64,000 nt of DNA from Flavobacteriales bacterium (GTDB taxonomy: Bacteria > Bacteroidota > Bacteroidia > UBA10329), in NCBI GenBank assembly GCA_016124845.1, contig WGMW01000039.1, forward strand, positions 29,891-93,890, written 5' to 3'. Under the pieces are notes generated by a model. The model was not told where the DNA came from, did no database searches, and was given only the letters and a program-made list of their open reading frames with translations. Below are positions 52,465 through 62,348 of the stretch, in pieces. Each line of letters opens with the position of its first letter. Within the stretch, counting starts at the first letter, position 1. The translations under genes and the position numbers were made by a program.

Positions 52465-52874
52465 ACCTCGAAAAGGACGTACAGTCCTCGGGTCGATGCA
52501 CTCGTAATGTGCTGTTTTACGGGCTGAAACGAACATGGCCCGTTGATAAAATGACCTGATTCTACCTCTAATTCGTAGAATGCCAGACCATTGATCTCCT
52601 TAAAACTGGAGGATGTTTTCTCATCTTCATCTTCCTCTTCTTCGGCCAATTCGCAAACAAAAACCGCGTTTTGCAGACCGAATGAAGTGCCGAATGGACG
52701 AACTACCGTTTCGTTACCGTGTTGTGCCACATCGGAAACCAACGACTGTGAAGATTCAATGACGAATGAAGGCTGCGCACTTGATTGGCTGTTGGCCTGA
52801 ACAGACCAAGAACCAAAACCAGACATCACCACTACCAACGAAGCAAGTAGGTAAACAAACAATAGCTTCTTCAT
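52452..52874 (-). CDS. Exported hypothetical protein
   Basis: A 140-residue protein with a signal peptide (MKKLLFVYLLASLVVVMSGF). An acidic stretch (CELAEEEEDEDEKTS) precedes the C terminus, and two or three Cys remain. I do not recognise a family. It lies just upstream of the efflux operon but is separated from it by a terminator, so a functional link is uncertain. Confidence 0.6.
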   Translation of the reverse strand: MKKLLFVYLLASLVVVMSGFGSWSVQANSQSSAQPSFVIESSQSLVSDVAQHGNETVVRPFGTSFGLQNAVFVCELAEEEEDEDEKTSSSFKEINGLAFYELEVESGHFINGPCSFQPVKQHITSASTRGLYVLFEVFRI

Positions 52875-52963
52875 TCCGGCCGCAAAGATACACCCGATTA
52901 AAAGCCCTGTGTAAAGCGTGCAGTTAAAAATTTGTTAATGGTCTTTTGTTGAGAACTCAGGCC

Positions 52964-53770
52964 TTAGCAATCCTTGTTGCAGAGGTCGGCCCAAACGGCA
53001 TTGTGATCGGAAAGAACCTCTTGTTCCGTCCCGTAAAAACCCGAATTGAGCAATGGCAGGTCGGAGAAAATGTGATCCACCCAATTGGAACTGCGCGAAG
53101 GAAGTTCCCTGCTCATCAGGTAGGTTTCACAATCCGTTCGTGATAGGTTCATATCACCAAGAACAACCATGGCCTCATTCTCTGGAACCTGAAACGAGCG
53201 CGCCCAGTTCATGAATTTCTCGAAACCTGCCTTTTCGGATGCAGAGCCGTCATTGTGCCAGTTGTAGGTGTTGTGAAAATGAAACAGATGCAAATAGCCT
53301 TTGTCGTTTCCAATGTACAATTTGACGTACTGCGCCTTCCGTTCCCATTTGTCGCCACCGGGGTCGGTCTGAATGAGTTTCTGCTCATGGCTCAAAATCG
53401 GAAGCTTCGAAAGAATGGCGTTCCCATCCTTTTTGTGCGTTGCGAATTTGGTTGAGCACTGATACAGATAATACCGATATGGAAAATCGCTGAAAAGGCT
53501 TTTCACCTCGTCCCATTCATCAGGCTGAACTTCTTGCAGACAGATGATGGATTCTCCTTGCAGCATTCCAATGAACTGTTGCAAGTTCGATCGCAGGTCT
53601 CCTTCGCCATTGGGTCCTTTTCCGCCATGAATGTTGTAGGTAACCAAACGAAGTTCCTCCACTTCAGTCAGATCGCCTGCATATTCTGTTGGGAATTCAT
53701 TCAGCAGGTCTTTATTGCAACCTGAGAAGACCACACACAGAACCAGAACCGAGAGAATGAGCTTTCGCAT
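52964..53770 (-). CDS. Endonuclease/exonuclease/phosphatase-family lipoprotein
   Basis: A 268-residue lipoprotein (signal ending VVFSGC). The metal-dependent hydrolase motifs are clear: YNIHGGKGPNG, CLQEVQ (Glu), LGDMNLSRTDC (Asp-x-Asn) and the final SDHNAVWADL with the catalytic Asp-His. It probably acts in the periplasm or outside on phosphoesters. Its start ATG directly abuts the stop of the upstream 53771 gene. Confidence 0.85.
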   Translation of the reverse strand: MRKLILSVLVLCVVFSGCNKDLLNEFPTEYAGDLTEVEELRLVTYNIHGGKGPNGEGDLRSNLQQFIGMLQGESIICLQEVQPDEWDEVKSLFSDFPYRYYLYQCSTKFATHKKDGNAILSKLPILSHEQKLIQTDPGGDKWERKAQYVKLYIGNDKGYLHLFHFHNTYNWHNDGSASEKAGFEKFMNWARSFQVPENEAMVVLGDMNLSRTDCETYLMSRELPSRSSNWVDHIFSDLPLLNSGFYGTEQEVLSDHNAVWADLCNKDC

Positions 53771-54373
53771 TTACTTTTCCCAACCGAGAATGGTGGTGTT
53801 GCCATATTTGCCACCGACCCAATGGCGTTCGGGATCTTTGGGTTCCTTGTGTTTGGTGGTGTCACGCTCTTCGGCCAGAATGGCCTGTTGCAGCCGTGGC
53901 ATTTCCTCCATGGTCGACATCTCCTTCTTCTTTTCCTTGACCAAAGCGCCCGAAGCGTCCCGTTTTCCTTTCAGATTCTCGGAGATGGATGCGATGAATA
54001 GCGTGGCCTTGCCCGAAGGAAGCTCTTTGAGCGTCAGCTCCAAACTGTCCAGCACAAATTGGCCTGCTTCGTTCTGGCGATAGCCTTTTCCTGCCAACAT
54101 TCCCTTAAAGTAATCTATACGCTCTGGCGTGACTGCCCAATAGAATTTCCGACAAGTATCATCCTCAAAAAGGGCGGTCTGATGGATGCCGACCTCAACA
54201 TTATGAACCTCTCTGTCTTTTTGGTAATCGATAATGCGATACGGACGAAGCAGCACTTGCACCATGTCTCTTCGCTGTCCCAGAATGCCATCGACCAACT
54301 GCGCATTTGATGGCAACCATGCAAGCAACATCAGGGTTGCCAAGGCCATTTGTCGAAAAAGAAACAACTTCAT
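53771..54373 (-). CDS. Exported hypothetical protein
   Basis: A 200-residue protein starting at MKLFLFRQMALATLM, with a signal peptide ending WLPSNAQ; the longer frame upstream is antisense of the PKD gene and is rejected. The mature part has the VEVGIHQTALFEDDTC and YWAVTPERIDYFKGMLAGKGY stretches and a Lys/Glu-rich C terminus. No family is recognised. It lies immediately upstream of the EEP lipoprotein gene, so they are probably cotranscribed. Confidence 0.65.
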   Translation of the reverse strand: MKLFLFRQMALATLMLLAWLPSNAQLVDGILGQRRDMVQVLLRPYRIIDYQKDREVHNVEVGIHQTALFEDDTCRKFYWAVTPERIDYFKGMLAGKGYRQNEAGQFVLDSLELTLKELPSGKATLFIASISENLKGKRDASGALVKEKKKEMSTMEEMPRLQQAILAEERDTTKHKEPKDPERHWVGGKYGNTTILGWEK

Positions 54374-54415
54374 TTCAAATAGTTGGTCTATCATTGCAAA
54401 TGTAGGCCAATTGGT

Positions 54416-54445
54416 CTGCCATTTTCGGAATCGGGAATAACTTTG
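54416..54445 (+). promoter_or_regulatory. Promoter of the PKD giant gene
   Basis: CTG (54416-54418), 19 bases, then TAACTTTG (54438-54445) matches the Bacteroidota TTG-N19-TAnnTTTG pattern with one change in the -33 box. Confidence 0.65.
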
Positions 54446-54491
54446 AAACCAAGGAACTTTCGTGTTTAATTTGCGTAGCCAACGGCAGTAT

Positions 54492-57400
54492 ATGATCCAA
54501 ATGACCAGATACCCACGACTGCTGTGGCAGCTTCTATTTTTACTTCCCTTTCTATTTGTTGCTGAATTCTCCTTCGGGCAGGTAACTGCCGATTTTACGG
54601 CCAATGTCACTTCCGGCTGCGGCCCGCTGATCGTCTCTTTTGAGAATCTTTCCACAGGAACCGGACTGAGCTACCAATGGAATTTGGGCAACGGAAACAC
54701 CTCCGTTTCCGAGAATCCAGCTGCGAGCTACATCAACCCCGGAACATACACCGTAACGCTTACTGCTACCGGCCCCGGTGGATCCGACACCGAAACGAAA
54801 ACGGCTTACATTACGGTTTTTACACCACCGACACCCGATGTATCTCCATCTCAAACCATTGGTTGCTATCCTTTCGATGTTGACTTCACGGACCTATCGG
54901 TGGTTGGCGATTCGCCTATTGCCTCGTGGTCGTGGGATTTTGGTGACGGAGGCACTTCGACCGATCAGAATCCGACACACACCTACACAACTCCAGGTGT
55001 TTTTGACGTAACGTTGCTTTTGACCGATGCCAACGGCTGTGCTGCCAACATGTCGTTTCCCGACCTGATCGAATCGGACAACAACCGTCCGACCGCAGCA
55101 TTTACAGGAGACCCGACCGTAAGCTGTCTGCCACCAACGGATGTTTCGTTCACAAATACCTCTTCCGGTGGAACCGGAAACCTGACCTACATGTGGGATT
55201 TTGGCGATGGCAACACTTCTACTTTTCCACAGCCCACCAATCAATACCAAACATCTGGAACGTTTGATGTGAGCCTGACCGTGACCGATGAACACGGGTG
55301 TGATGACACGCAAACGGAGGTTGCCTACGTTCAAATTGTGGATAACGTGACCATCGATTTTACGGCCAACACCACCACGGCCTGCTTGGGCGATCAGATC
55401 TCGTTCGTGGATATTTCCAGTCCGACACCTGTGAGCTGGGAGTGGGATTTTGGCGATGGAAGCACTTCCACCGATCAATTTCCCGACCACCTCTACACCA
55501 CGCCCGGAACGTACGAGGTTTCACTGACCGCCACGTACAGCGCTTCCTGCCAAGGAACAGAAACCAAAACGGGCTACATCACCATCGGTGAGATTCCGTT
55601 TGTGGATTTTACCGCAGACACCACCAGCGGCTGCTCCACTCCGTTCGAAGTGAATTTCGCCAACCAGAGCATTGGTACCCTCGATTACGAATGGACATTT
55701 GGTGATGGAAACACTTCCACAGACGAGAATCCAATGCATGCGTATGCAGACAATGGTGTTTACACCGTGAGTCTGACAGGAACGAACAGCGCGGGTTGCA
55801 GCAATACGGTCACAGAAACAGATTACATCAATGTGGCGCTGACGCAGGCCGATTTCCTTCCGGATGTGTTCGGTTTCTGCCAGCCATTGGAAGTGAACTT
55901 TTCCGATTCGAGTATTTCAGGCAGCAACATCGTCAGTTGGGAATGGGATTTTGGCGATGGTGGCACATCCAACCTACAGAATCCAACCTACACATATCAA
56001 GACACGGGAATATTTGATGTGAGCCTTGTGATCACCAACCAACTCGGCTGTACGGACACGCTCACGCGCACCAACTACATTTTCGTTTACACGCCTCCTG
56101 TGGCCAATTTCCTGAGTAACGACACGGTGATCTGTCCGGGCGAGTTGGATTTCACGGATCTATCGCAGCACGTGACCGACTGGTACTGGGATTTCGGAGA
56201 TGGCGAATCCTCTGCCGACCAAAATCCAACGCACGAATTTCAAGATACCGGCTATTACGACATTACCCTGATCGCGCTGAACAACGGCTGTTCCGACACG
56301 CTGATCGTGGAACACATGGTCTATGTAAGTCCGCCCATTGCCAGTTTGGATTACTCTTTCAGCTGCGACCAACCGAACCAGTTCATTTTCAACAACACCT
56401 CTTACGGCTATACCTCTTGGAACTGGATCCTGCCCGATGGAAGCACCAGCACGGATGATCCATTGACCTTGAATCTTTCCACACCGGGACAATATATTGT
56501 ACATGTAACCACGGCCAATGACACTTCAGGTTGCGTGGATATGGCCGGAGATACGATAAACGTAACGCAGCTGATGGCCGGTTTCGATGCGGCCAACACA
56601 CAGGATTGCGGCCCTTTGCACGTGAATTTCACGGACCAAAGTGTGGATGCCGTTTCCTGGAAATGGTTCTTCGGTGATGGAAATGCCACATCTACCAACG
56701 AGAATCCGAGCCACACCTACTCCAACATCGGAACGTATTCCGTAACGCAGGTGGTGACCGATGTGAACGGCTGCACCGACACCATCATCCAACCCGACCT
56801 CGTGACCGTGACGGGCTCGGTGGTCAACTTCGGTATTGACTCCACGTGGGGCTGCGAAACGCTGAGCGTTCAGTTTGAAGACCTCACCACTCCAGCGGGA
56901 TCTGTCGCATCGTATCTGTGGGATTTTGGCGATGGCGGAACATCCACCGGAGCCAATCCGCTACATGTCTATCAGAATGCGGGAACGTATGATGTCTCCT
57001 TGACCATCACCGACATCGGTGGTTGCACCAATACGATCGAAATGCCCGGATTGGTGGATTACATCCCATATCCCGAACCTGCATTTGAGGTGGATAATAC
57101 AGTTGGTTGTATCGGAGATCTGTTCACATTCACCAACAACTCCACCGGAAACGCGGTCAATTTCCTTTGGAATTTCGGAGATGGCGGAACTTCCACCGAT
57201 GCCAATCCGACCCACAGTTACAGTATGCAGGGAACGTTCAGCGTCACGCTCACCGCCTTCAACCCGAACGGTTGCGACAGTTCCATCACGCAAATTGCGT
57301 TGATCAATATCGCCCATCCTGATGCTGGTTTTTCGGCTTTCCCAACATTTGCCTTCTGCCCTCCTCTGCTCGTTTCGTTCACCGATCAGAGTTCGGCCGA

Positions 57401-59828
57401 TGCCGTTTCGTGGTTCTGGACCTTCGGTGATGGAAGTTCTTCCAACCTTCAAAATCCTTCGCACATCTACACCGAGTCCGGTCTTTTCTCGGTTCAATTG
57501 GTTGTGACCAACGGAAACGGCTGCACCGACACGCTTCTGATGCCGGACCTTGTAGAACTTTCCGGGCCAACGGGAGATTTCTCCTTCTTTCCCGACACGG
57601 TCGGTTGTCCTCCTTATGACATCACGTTCACTTCGCAAACAGAGAACGTGACCACCTACACATGGGATTTCGGGGATGGATTTCTGGGTTCTGGAGAAAC
57701 CACCACGCACACATACACCGAGATCGGTTCGTTCATTCCTACGTTGATCTTGGAAGACGATAACGGTTGCACCTTCACGTATCAGTCGGCCGATACGCTT
57801 ACCATTCAACCGCTCGCGGTAGATGCAGGTCAATCGGAAACCATCTGCCATTTCGATACGGTTCAGTTGAACGCCACAGGCGGTGATGGCTACACGTGGT
57901 CGCCCGCCATTGGATTGGACAACCCGAATGTTGCCTCACCGAACGCAAGCCCCGACCAGACCACGCAATACACCGTGACCGTGACCTTGGGACAATGCTC
58001 CAATACAGATACGGTGACCATTTTTGTGAATCCGGCACCGGAGGTTGATTTTGTGGCCACAGAGGTCTGTTTCGGAACTCCGACCGAATTCACCGATTTC
58101 TCCACCATTGCCAGCCCGGACAGTATTACAACTTGGAACTGGGACCTTGCCGAAGGCTTGAGCAATGACACGAATCCAACCATCATCTACTCTGCCCCGG
58201 GAACCTATACCGTTACGTTGGCACTCGAAAGCTCGGCTGCCTGTTCGGGTTACGGAGAAGGAACCGTGACCGTGAACCCTGCACCGAATGCCGCCTTTGC
58301 AGCCAACGACACGTGTCTTTACGGAACAACCTTTCTCATGGACCAATCGACCGTGAATCCGGGAAGCATCACCAACTGGAACTGGCAGCTTGGCAATGGT
58401 GCCAGCACCACCCAGCAGAATCCATCGCTCACCTACTCGCAAGATTCGGTCTATCAGGTAACGCTGGTGGTCACGGCTACGGGCGGTTGCACCGATACCA
58501 TCACGCAACCGGTTGAAGTGTTCCCGTTACCGAACGCATCTGCCGTGGCGGTAAATGTCTGTCTCGGGCAGTCTGTGCCCTTCGGAGATTCGAGTACGGT
58601 AAACTCTGGTTCCATCGTCAGTTGGGATTGGACCTTCGGTGATGGCGAAACATCTACCGATCAGCATCCATCGCATGTTTACGGGAACGACCAAACCTAT
58701 GTCTATTCGTTGGTGACCACCACCGACCATGGGTGTCAGGACGAAACTTCCGGTTCGGTGACCGTTAACCCGCTTCCGGTCAGCGATTTTCAGATGACTT
58801 CAACCGCATCATGCGTTTCGCCCGCTTCGGTCAATCTGTTCAACCAATCCTCAGGAGCCAATCAGTTTCTCTGGAGTTTCGGAAACGGAACGACCGCCAC
58901 CACCTTCCACAGTACAGCCATTTTCGACACCATTGGGCAATACACCATTCAATTATTGGCCACCAACCAGTTCGGCTGTCAGGATAGTAGTTCCCAGGTT
59001 TTCAATGTCTTCCCCACCGTAAGTGCCGACTTCGATTTTACCACACCTTTCGGTTGCGAACCTTGGACGGTGGATTTCTCCGACCTTTCGCAGAACGGCA
59101 TCACCTACACGTGGGATTTCCATGATGGCAATGGTTCTGCCCTCACCGACCCGACACACACGTTTGAGAACGATGGTGTTTACACGGTTCAACTTATTGT
59201 TGAAGGGTTGGGCGGCTGTGCCGATACGGTCACTTACCAGAACCTGGTGAACGTTTATCCCAACCCCGTTGCGCAGTTCGAATACTCCAATATTCAAGAC
59301 TCCATTGCAAACGGAACCATCGCCTTTTTCAACACCTCCTCTGCACATGTTGGCGACTGGTGGGATTTCGGGGATGGTGATACGGACAATAGCGCAAACA
59401 CCACCCACAACTACGCCTTCTTTGGCAACAAATTGGTCACCTTGGCCATTGTAGATGCCAACGGATGTGTGGATACGGTTCAAATGTATATCGAAGTGAA
59501 TTTCTTTGGGGGTCTGTACGTTCCGAACGCCATCATACCGCAGGATCCGAACCACGATGTCCGCATCTTCCAACCCAAGGGAACCGGACTGGGGCATTAC
59601 CACGCCATGGTCTTCGACAAGTGGGGCAATCTTATCTGGGAATCCACCAAATTGGAAGAAGGGTCGCCTACCGAATACTGGGATGGTACCTATCGTGGAG
59701 AGCTCGTTCCTGAGGGCGCTTATGTTTGGCATATCGATGCCATCTTCGCCAACGGCAAGATCTGGGACGGTATGAAAGGCAAGGGTGGCAAATACCGCCA
59801 AACGGGAACCGTGACCGTTATCCGCTGA
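54492..59828 (+). CDS. Giant PKD-repeat T9SS surface protein with gliding-type C terminus
   Basis: A 1,778-residue protein (start MIQMTRYPRL; a GTG at 54462 would add ten residues). After a signal peptide ending EFSFGQ come about 19 PKD-like repeats, each around 80-90 residues and marked by WDFGDG (for example WDFGDGGTSTDQNPTHTY, WTFGDGETSTDQHPSHVY). A non-PKD domain (VDAGQSETICHFDTVQLNAT) interrupts after the thirteenth. The C terminus (GGLYVPNAIIPQDPNHDVRIF, then VFDKWGNLIWESTKLEEG) is a gliding-motility-associated (type B) T9SS sorting domain. Such proteins are surface adhesins or structural proteins; the ligand is unknown. Confidence 0.9.
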   Translation: MIQMTRYPRLLWQLLFLLPFLFVAEFSFGQVTADFTANVTSGCGPLIVSFENLSTGTGLSYQWNLGNGNTSVSENPAASYINPGTYTVTLTATGPGGSDTETKTAYITVFTPPTPDVSPSQTIGCYPFDVDFTDLSVVGDSPIASWSWDFGDGGTSTDQNPTHTYTTPGVFDVTLLLTDANGCAANMSFPDLIESDNNRPTAAFTGDPTVSCLPPTDVSFTNTSSGGTGNLTYMWDFGDGNTSTFPQPTNQYQTSGTFDVSLTVTDEHGCDDTQTEVAYVQIVDNVTIDFTANTTTACLGDQISFVDISSPTPVSWEWDFGDGSTSTDQFPDHLYTTPGTYEVSLTATYSASCQGTETKTGYITIGEIPFVDFTADTTSGCSTPFEVNFANQSIGTLDYEWTFGDGNTSTDENPMHAYADNGVYTVSLTGTNSAGCSNTVTETDYINVALTQADFLPDVFGFCQPLEVNFSDSSISGSNIVSWEWDFGDGGTSNLQNPTYTYQDTGIFDVSLVITNQLGCTDTLTRTNYIFVYTPPVANFLSNDTVICPGELDFTDLSQHVTDWYWDFGDGESSADQNPTHEFQDTGYYDITLIALNNGCSDTLIVEHMVYVSPPIASLDYSFSCDQPNQFIFNNTSYGYTSWNWILPDGSTSTDDPLTLNLSTPGQYIVHVTTANDTSGCVDMAGDTINVTQLMAGFDAANTQDCGPLHVNFTDQSVDAVSWKWFFGDGNATSTNENPSHTYSNIGTYSVTQVVTDVNGCTDTIIQPDLVTVTGSVVNFGIDSTWGCETLSVQFEDLTTPAGSVASYLWDFGDGGTSTGANPLHVYQNAGTYDVSLTITDIGGCTNTIEMPGLVDYIPYPEPAFEVDNTVGCIGDLFTFTNNSTGNAVNFLWNFGDGGTSTDANPTHSYSMQGTFSVTLTAFNPNGCDSSITQIALINIAHPDAGFSAFPTFAFCPPLLVSFTDQSSADAVSWFWTFGDGSSSNLQNPSHIYTESGLFSVQLVVTNGNGCTDTLLMPDLVELSGPTGDFSFFPDTVGCPPYDITFTSQTENVTTYTWDFGDGFLGSGETTTHTYTEIGSFIPTLILEDDNGCTFTYQSADTLTIQPLAVDAGQSETICHFDTVQLNATGGDGYTWSPAIGLDNPNVASPNASPDQTTQYTVTVTLGQCSNTDTVTIFVNPAPEVDFVATEVCFGTPTEFTDFSTIASPDSITTWNWDLAEGLSNDTNPTIIYSAPGTYTVTLALESSAACSGYGEGTVTVNPAPNAAFAANDTCLYGTTFLMDQSTVNPGSITNWNWQLGNGASTTQQNPSLTYSQDSVYQVTLVVTATGGCTDTITQPVEVFPLPNASAVAVNVCLGQSVPFGDSSTVNSGSIVSWDWTFGDGETSTDQHPSHVYGNDQTYVYSLVTTTDHGCQDETSGSVTVNPLPVSDFQMTSTASCVSPASVNLFNQSSGANQFLWSFGNGTTATTFHSTAIFDTIGQYTIQLLATNQFGCQDSSSQVFNVFPTVSADFDFTTPFGCEPWTVDFSDLSQNGITYTWDFHDGNGSALTDPTHTFENDGVYTVQLIVEGLGGCADTVTYQNLVNVYPNPVAQFEYSNIQDSIANGTIAFFNTSSAHVGDWWDFGDGDTDNSANTTHNYAFFGNKLVTLAIVDANGCVDTVQMYIEVNFFGGLYVPNAIIPQDPNHDVRIFQPKGTGLGHYHAMVFDKWGNLIWESTKLEEGSPTEYWDGTYRGELVPEGAYVWHIDAIFANGKIWDGMKGKGGKYRQTGTVTVIR

Positions 59829-59962
59829 TAGGTCATTCGCATTGCTGAAACACATTCGGAGATTCGCTGATCTTCTGACCCCCTGAATTGCTGATCGGCT
59901 GATTCTCCCATCCCTGATTCCCTGTACCAAACCTTCATATATTCGCGCCAAACTTTTATGGC

Positions 59963-60856
59963 ATGAAGAACATTACGGTTATCGGAGCAGGAACAATGGG
60001 AAACGGAATTGCGCACGTTTTTGCGCAGAGCGGTTTTAGCGTCTCCCTGGTGGATGTGAGCAAGGATGCGCTGGAAAAGGCGAAGACCACCATTGCCAAG
60101 AACCTCGACCGTCAGATTGCCAAAGGGCTTCTTACCGAAGGCCAGAAGCTGAAGACCATCGGTAATCTCAACATCTTTACTGAGTTGGAAAGAGGTGCCG
60201 CCAATGCAGACCTTGTGGTGGAGGCCGCCACCGAACGGAAAGACCTCAAATTGAGCATCTTCTCCAAACTGGAGGAAATATGCCCCGACCATACCATTCT
60301 GGCCAGTAACACCTCTTCCATTTCCATTACGCAGATAGCCGCTGCCACCAAGCGTGCCGATAAGGTCATTGGTATGCACTTTATGAATCCCGTGCCGGTG
60401 ATGAAGCTGATAGAGATCATCCGTGGGTATTCCACTTCGGCAGAGACCACTTCTAAAATTGTAGAACTGAGCAAGAAGCTCGGCAAGGTGCCTGTGGAGG
60501 CTAATGATTACCCCGGTTTTGTGGCCAACCGCATTCTGATGCCGATGATCAATGAGGCCATTGAAACGCTGTACCATGGCGTAGCAGGTGTGGAGGAGAT
60601 AGACACCATAATGAAACTCGGAATGGCGCACCCGATGGGTCCGCTGCACTTGGCCGATTTCATCGGACTGGACACCTGCCTGAGCATTATGCGCGTGTTG
60701 CACGATGGCCTTGGAAACCCAAAATATGCCCCTTGCCCCCTGTTGGTAAACATGGTGGAAAGCGGCAACCTGGGCGTAAAGACCAGAAGCGGTTTCTACA
60801 CCTATGATGCAGCCAGCAAGGAGAAGAAGGTTTCGGCTTATTTTGTGAAGCAATAA
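59963..60856 (+). CDS. 3-hydroxyacyl-CoA (3-hydroxybutyryl-CoA) dehydrogenase
   Basis: A 297-residue NAD-dependent dehydrogenase. The Rossmann motif is IGAGTMGNGIAHVFAQSG (from residue 7); the catalytic-domain segments are MHFMNPVPVMKLIEIIRG (with the catalytic His) and NDYPGFVANRILMPMINEAIE. Close to HbdA/PaaH enzymes that oxidise 3-hydroxyacyl-CoA. Together with the enoyl-CoA hydratase-family protein at 3134 and PaaZ it points to CoA-linked catabolism of aromatic or fatty acids, although the genes are not adjacent. Confidence 0.92.
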   Translation: MKNITVIGAGTMGNGIAHVFAQSGFSVSLVDVSKDALEKAKTTIAKNLDRQIAKGLLTEGQKLKTIGNLNIFTELERGAANADLVVEAATERKDLKLSIFSKLEEICPDHTILASNTSSISITQIAAATKRADKVIGMHFMNPVPVMKLIEIIRGYSTSAETTSKIVELSKKLGKVPVEANDYPGFVANRILMPMINEAIETLYHGVAGVEEIDTIMKLGMAHPMGPLHLADFIGLDTCLSIMRVLHDGLGNPKYAPCPLLVNMVESGNLGVKTRSGFYTYDAASKEKKVSAYFVKQ

Positions 60857-61053
60857 AGCTTCTTTAAAACCGAGACCTGATAGGTTTGCCTACCATAACC
60901 ATTTCCTCAAAACCCATGGTATCCTCCAAGTAGGCACCTTTGTACTTAGTTGGAAGTTGTCAATACTTTTTTGAGGATTCATATTTCTTTTCTGTTAGCA
61001 AGAAATAAAAGCCGGGGCGGTTCGTTTCTCGAACTCACAAAACACTTCCCCAA

Positions 61054-61692
61054 ATGCTGACCCGAAAACGACTCCCCTTTTCCGTTGCGCTTATCCTTAT
61101 CCTGGAACTTTCGATCTACCTGTGGTCTGTATGGACAAGCACATTGGATCCGGATAGCTTCTTTGCGATCGAACCGCAATTCATCTGGGATAAGTGTGCG
61201 CGTTTAGCAGGTAGGGTGTCAACTGCCATGATTCTAATCGCCTTACTCATGGTCGGTTATTACGGTCTGAGGAAAATATACGGTGACGAAAAGAAGAAAG
61301 AGTCGTTTCTGGTCCTTCTCACATTATTCACATGCAATCATCTGATCCATTTGTTATTTGTCATTCTCCGCTTTCGAAGTCATGGGGAATCGCTGGGTCT
61401 GGGCGGACCGGTAACCCTGGGAGGAATGCTGCATGGAGCCATCACGTTCGCATCCATTATTGTTGTTCCATTCATACTTTGGAACTACAAACATCTAAGC
61501 AGGTTACTCTATGGTAGCATAATTCTTTATCTACTGAATATCAGCAGTTTCATTGTCAAAACCTTTTTCGATAAAGTGGCTCCGCCAGAACACCCGGCCT
61601 ACCACAATCAACTTGGAATTGCCCTGATAATTGCCGGTTGCATGTACGTTTTGTATCGAACGTATATTGAAAACATGCAATCAGAAATCTGA
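61054..61692 (+). CDS. Membrane protein of unknown function
   Basis: A 212-residue protein with about six predicted spans (LPFSVALILILELSIYLWS, GRVSTAMILIALLMVGYYG, LVLLTLFTCNHLIHLLFVIL, GAITFASIIVVPFILWNY, and a C-terminal HPAYHNQLGIALIIAGCMYVL). No domain is recognised. It is divergent from nothing and follows a 197-base gap after the dehydrogenase gene. Confidence 0.7.
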   Translation: MLTRKRLPFSVALILILELSIYLWSVWTSTLDPDSFFAIEPQFIWDKCARLAGRVSTAMILIALLMVGYYGLRKIYGDEKKKESFLVLLTLFTCNHLIHLLFVILRFRSHGESLGLGGPVTLGGMLHGAITFASIIVVPFILWNYKHLSRLLYGSIILYLLNISSFIVKTFFDKVAPPEHPAYHNQLGIALIIAGCMYVLYRTYIENMQSEI

Positions 61693-61797
61693 GTTTTTCC
61701 AGCTGGCGTGTGCTTGTAACGCTTTCCTAACCAAGACCCATTTCCCAAGAAATCCTAAACGCAGAACAATCCACACGGCTTTCCGTTCTGACAGGCA

Positions 61798-62277
61798 ATG
61801 AACACAGACACACACCTTCGCAGCATTCGCATTTGGCTGGGCCTTTTTATGGTCGGTCTGGTGCTGTCGGGTGCCACCGCTTTCCCGCTCGAAACAGAAC
61901 TCAACTGGCTGGCCGACAGGTTCACCGACCATTCCTCTGGCCTCGGTAAGTGGATAGACTCCTGCCGCGATGCGGTGGTGTACAGCAACGCCAATTACCC
62001 GTTTCTCTCCTACGGAACAGATTGGTTGGCCTTCGCCCATCTGGTCATCGCCTCCGCTTTCATCGGCCCGTTCATCGACCCCGTGAAGAACATCTGGGTC
62101 ATCCGTTTCGGTATTATGGCCTGCTTGGCGGTGTTCCCGTTGGCGTTCATTGCCGGGCCCATCCGCGGTATTCCGTTCTACTGGCAATTGATCGATTGTT
62201 CGTTCGGGGTTTTCGGAAGCATTCCGCTTTTCATTGTGCTCAGACACACCAAGCAATTGGAACAGTTGCGGGCTTAG
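61798..62277 (+). CDS. Membrane protein of unknown function
   Basis: A 159-residue protein with about four spans (IWLGLFMVGLVLSGATAFPL, WLAFAHLVIASAFIGPFI, FGIMACLAVFPLAFIAGPI, FGVFGSIPLFIVLRH). The SYGTDWLAFAHLVIASAF and GPFIDPVKNIWVIRFG segments are conserved-looking, but I do not know the family. It may be cotranscribed with the 61054 gene. Confidence 0.7.
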   Translation: MNTDTHLRSIRIWLGLFMVGLVLSGATAFPLETELNWLADRFTDHSSGLGKWIDSCRDAVVYSNANYPFLSYGTDWLAFAHLVIASAFIGPFIDPVKNIWVIRFGIMACLAVFPLAFIAGPIRGIPFYWQLIDCSFGVFGSIPLFIVLRHTKQLEQLRA

Positions 62278-62300
62278 ACCATCTTCAGCCGAAAGAAACC

Positions 62301-62335
62301 TGTGCGCTAACGCATTATCTTTAGCGGAAACAGTT
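62301..62335 (+). promoter_or_regulatory. Promoter-like intergenic motif, copy 1 of 3
   Basis: Carries GCATTATCTTTAGCGGAA; TATCTTTA resembles the -7 box TAnnTTTG. Similar blocks lie at 63021-63060 and 63580-63615. It is 14 bases before the start of the 62349 gene. Confidence 0.5.
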
Positions 62336-62348
62336 ATGTGGCATACGA

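Noticed and set aside
56961..59951. Several long minus-strand frames opposite the PKD gene
   Set aside because: They arise from the repeated Thr/Gly/Asp codons of the PKD array read backwards; none has a signal peptide or motif.
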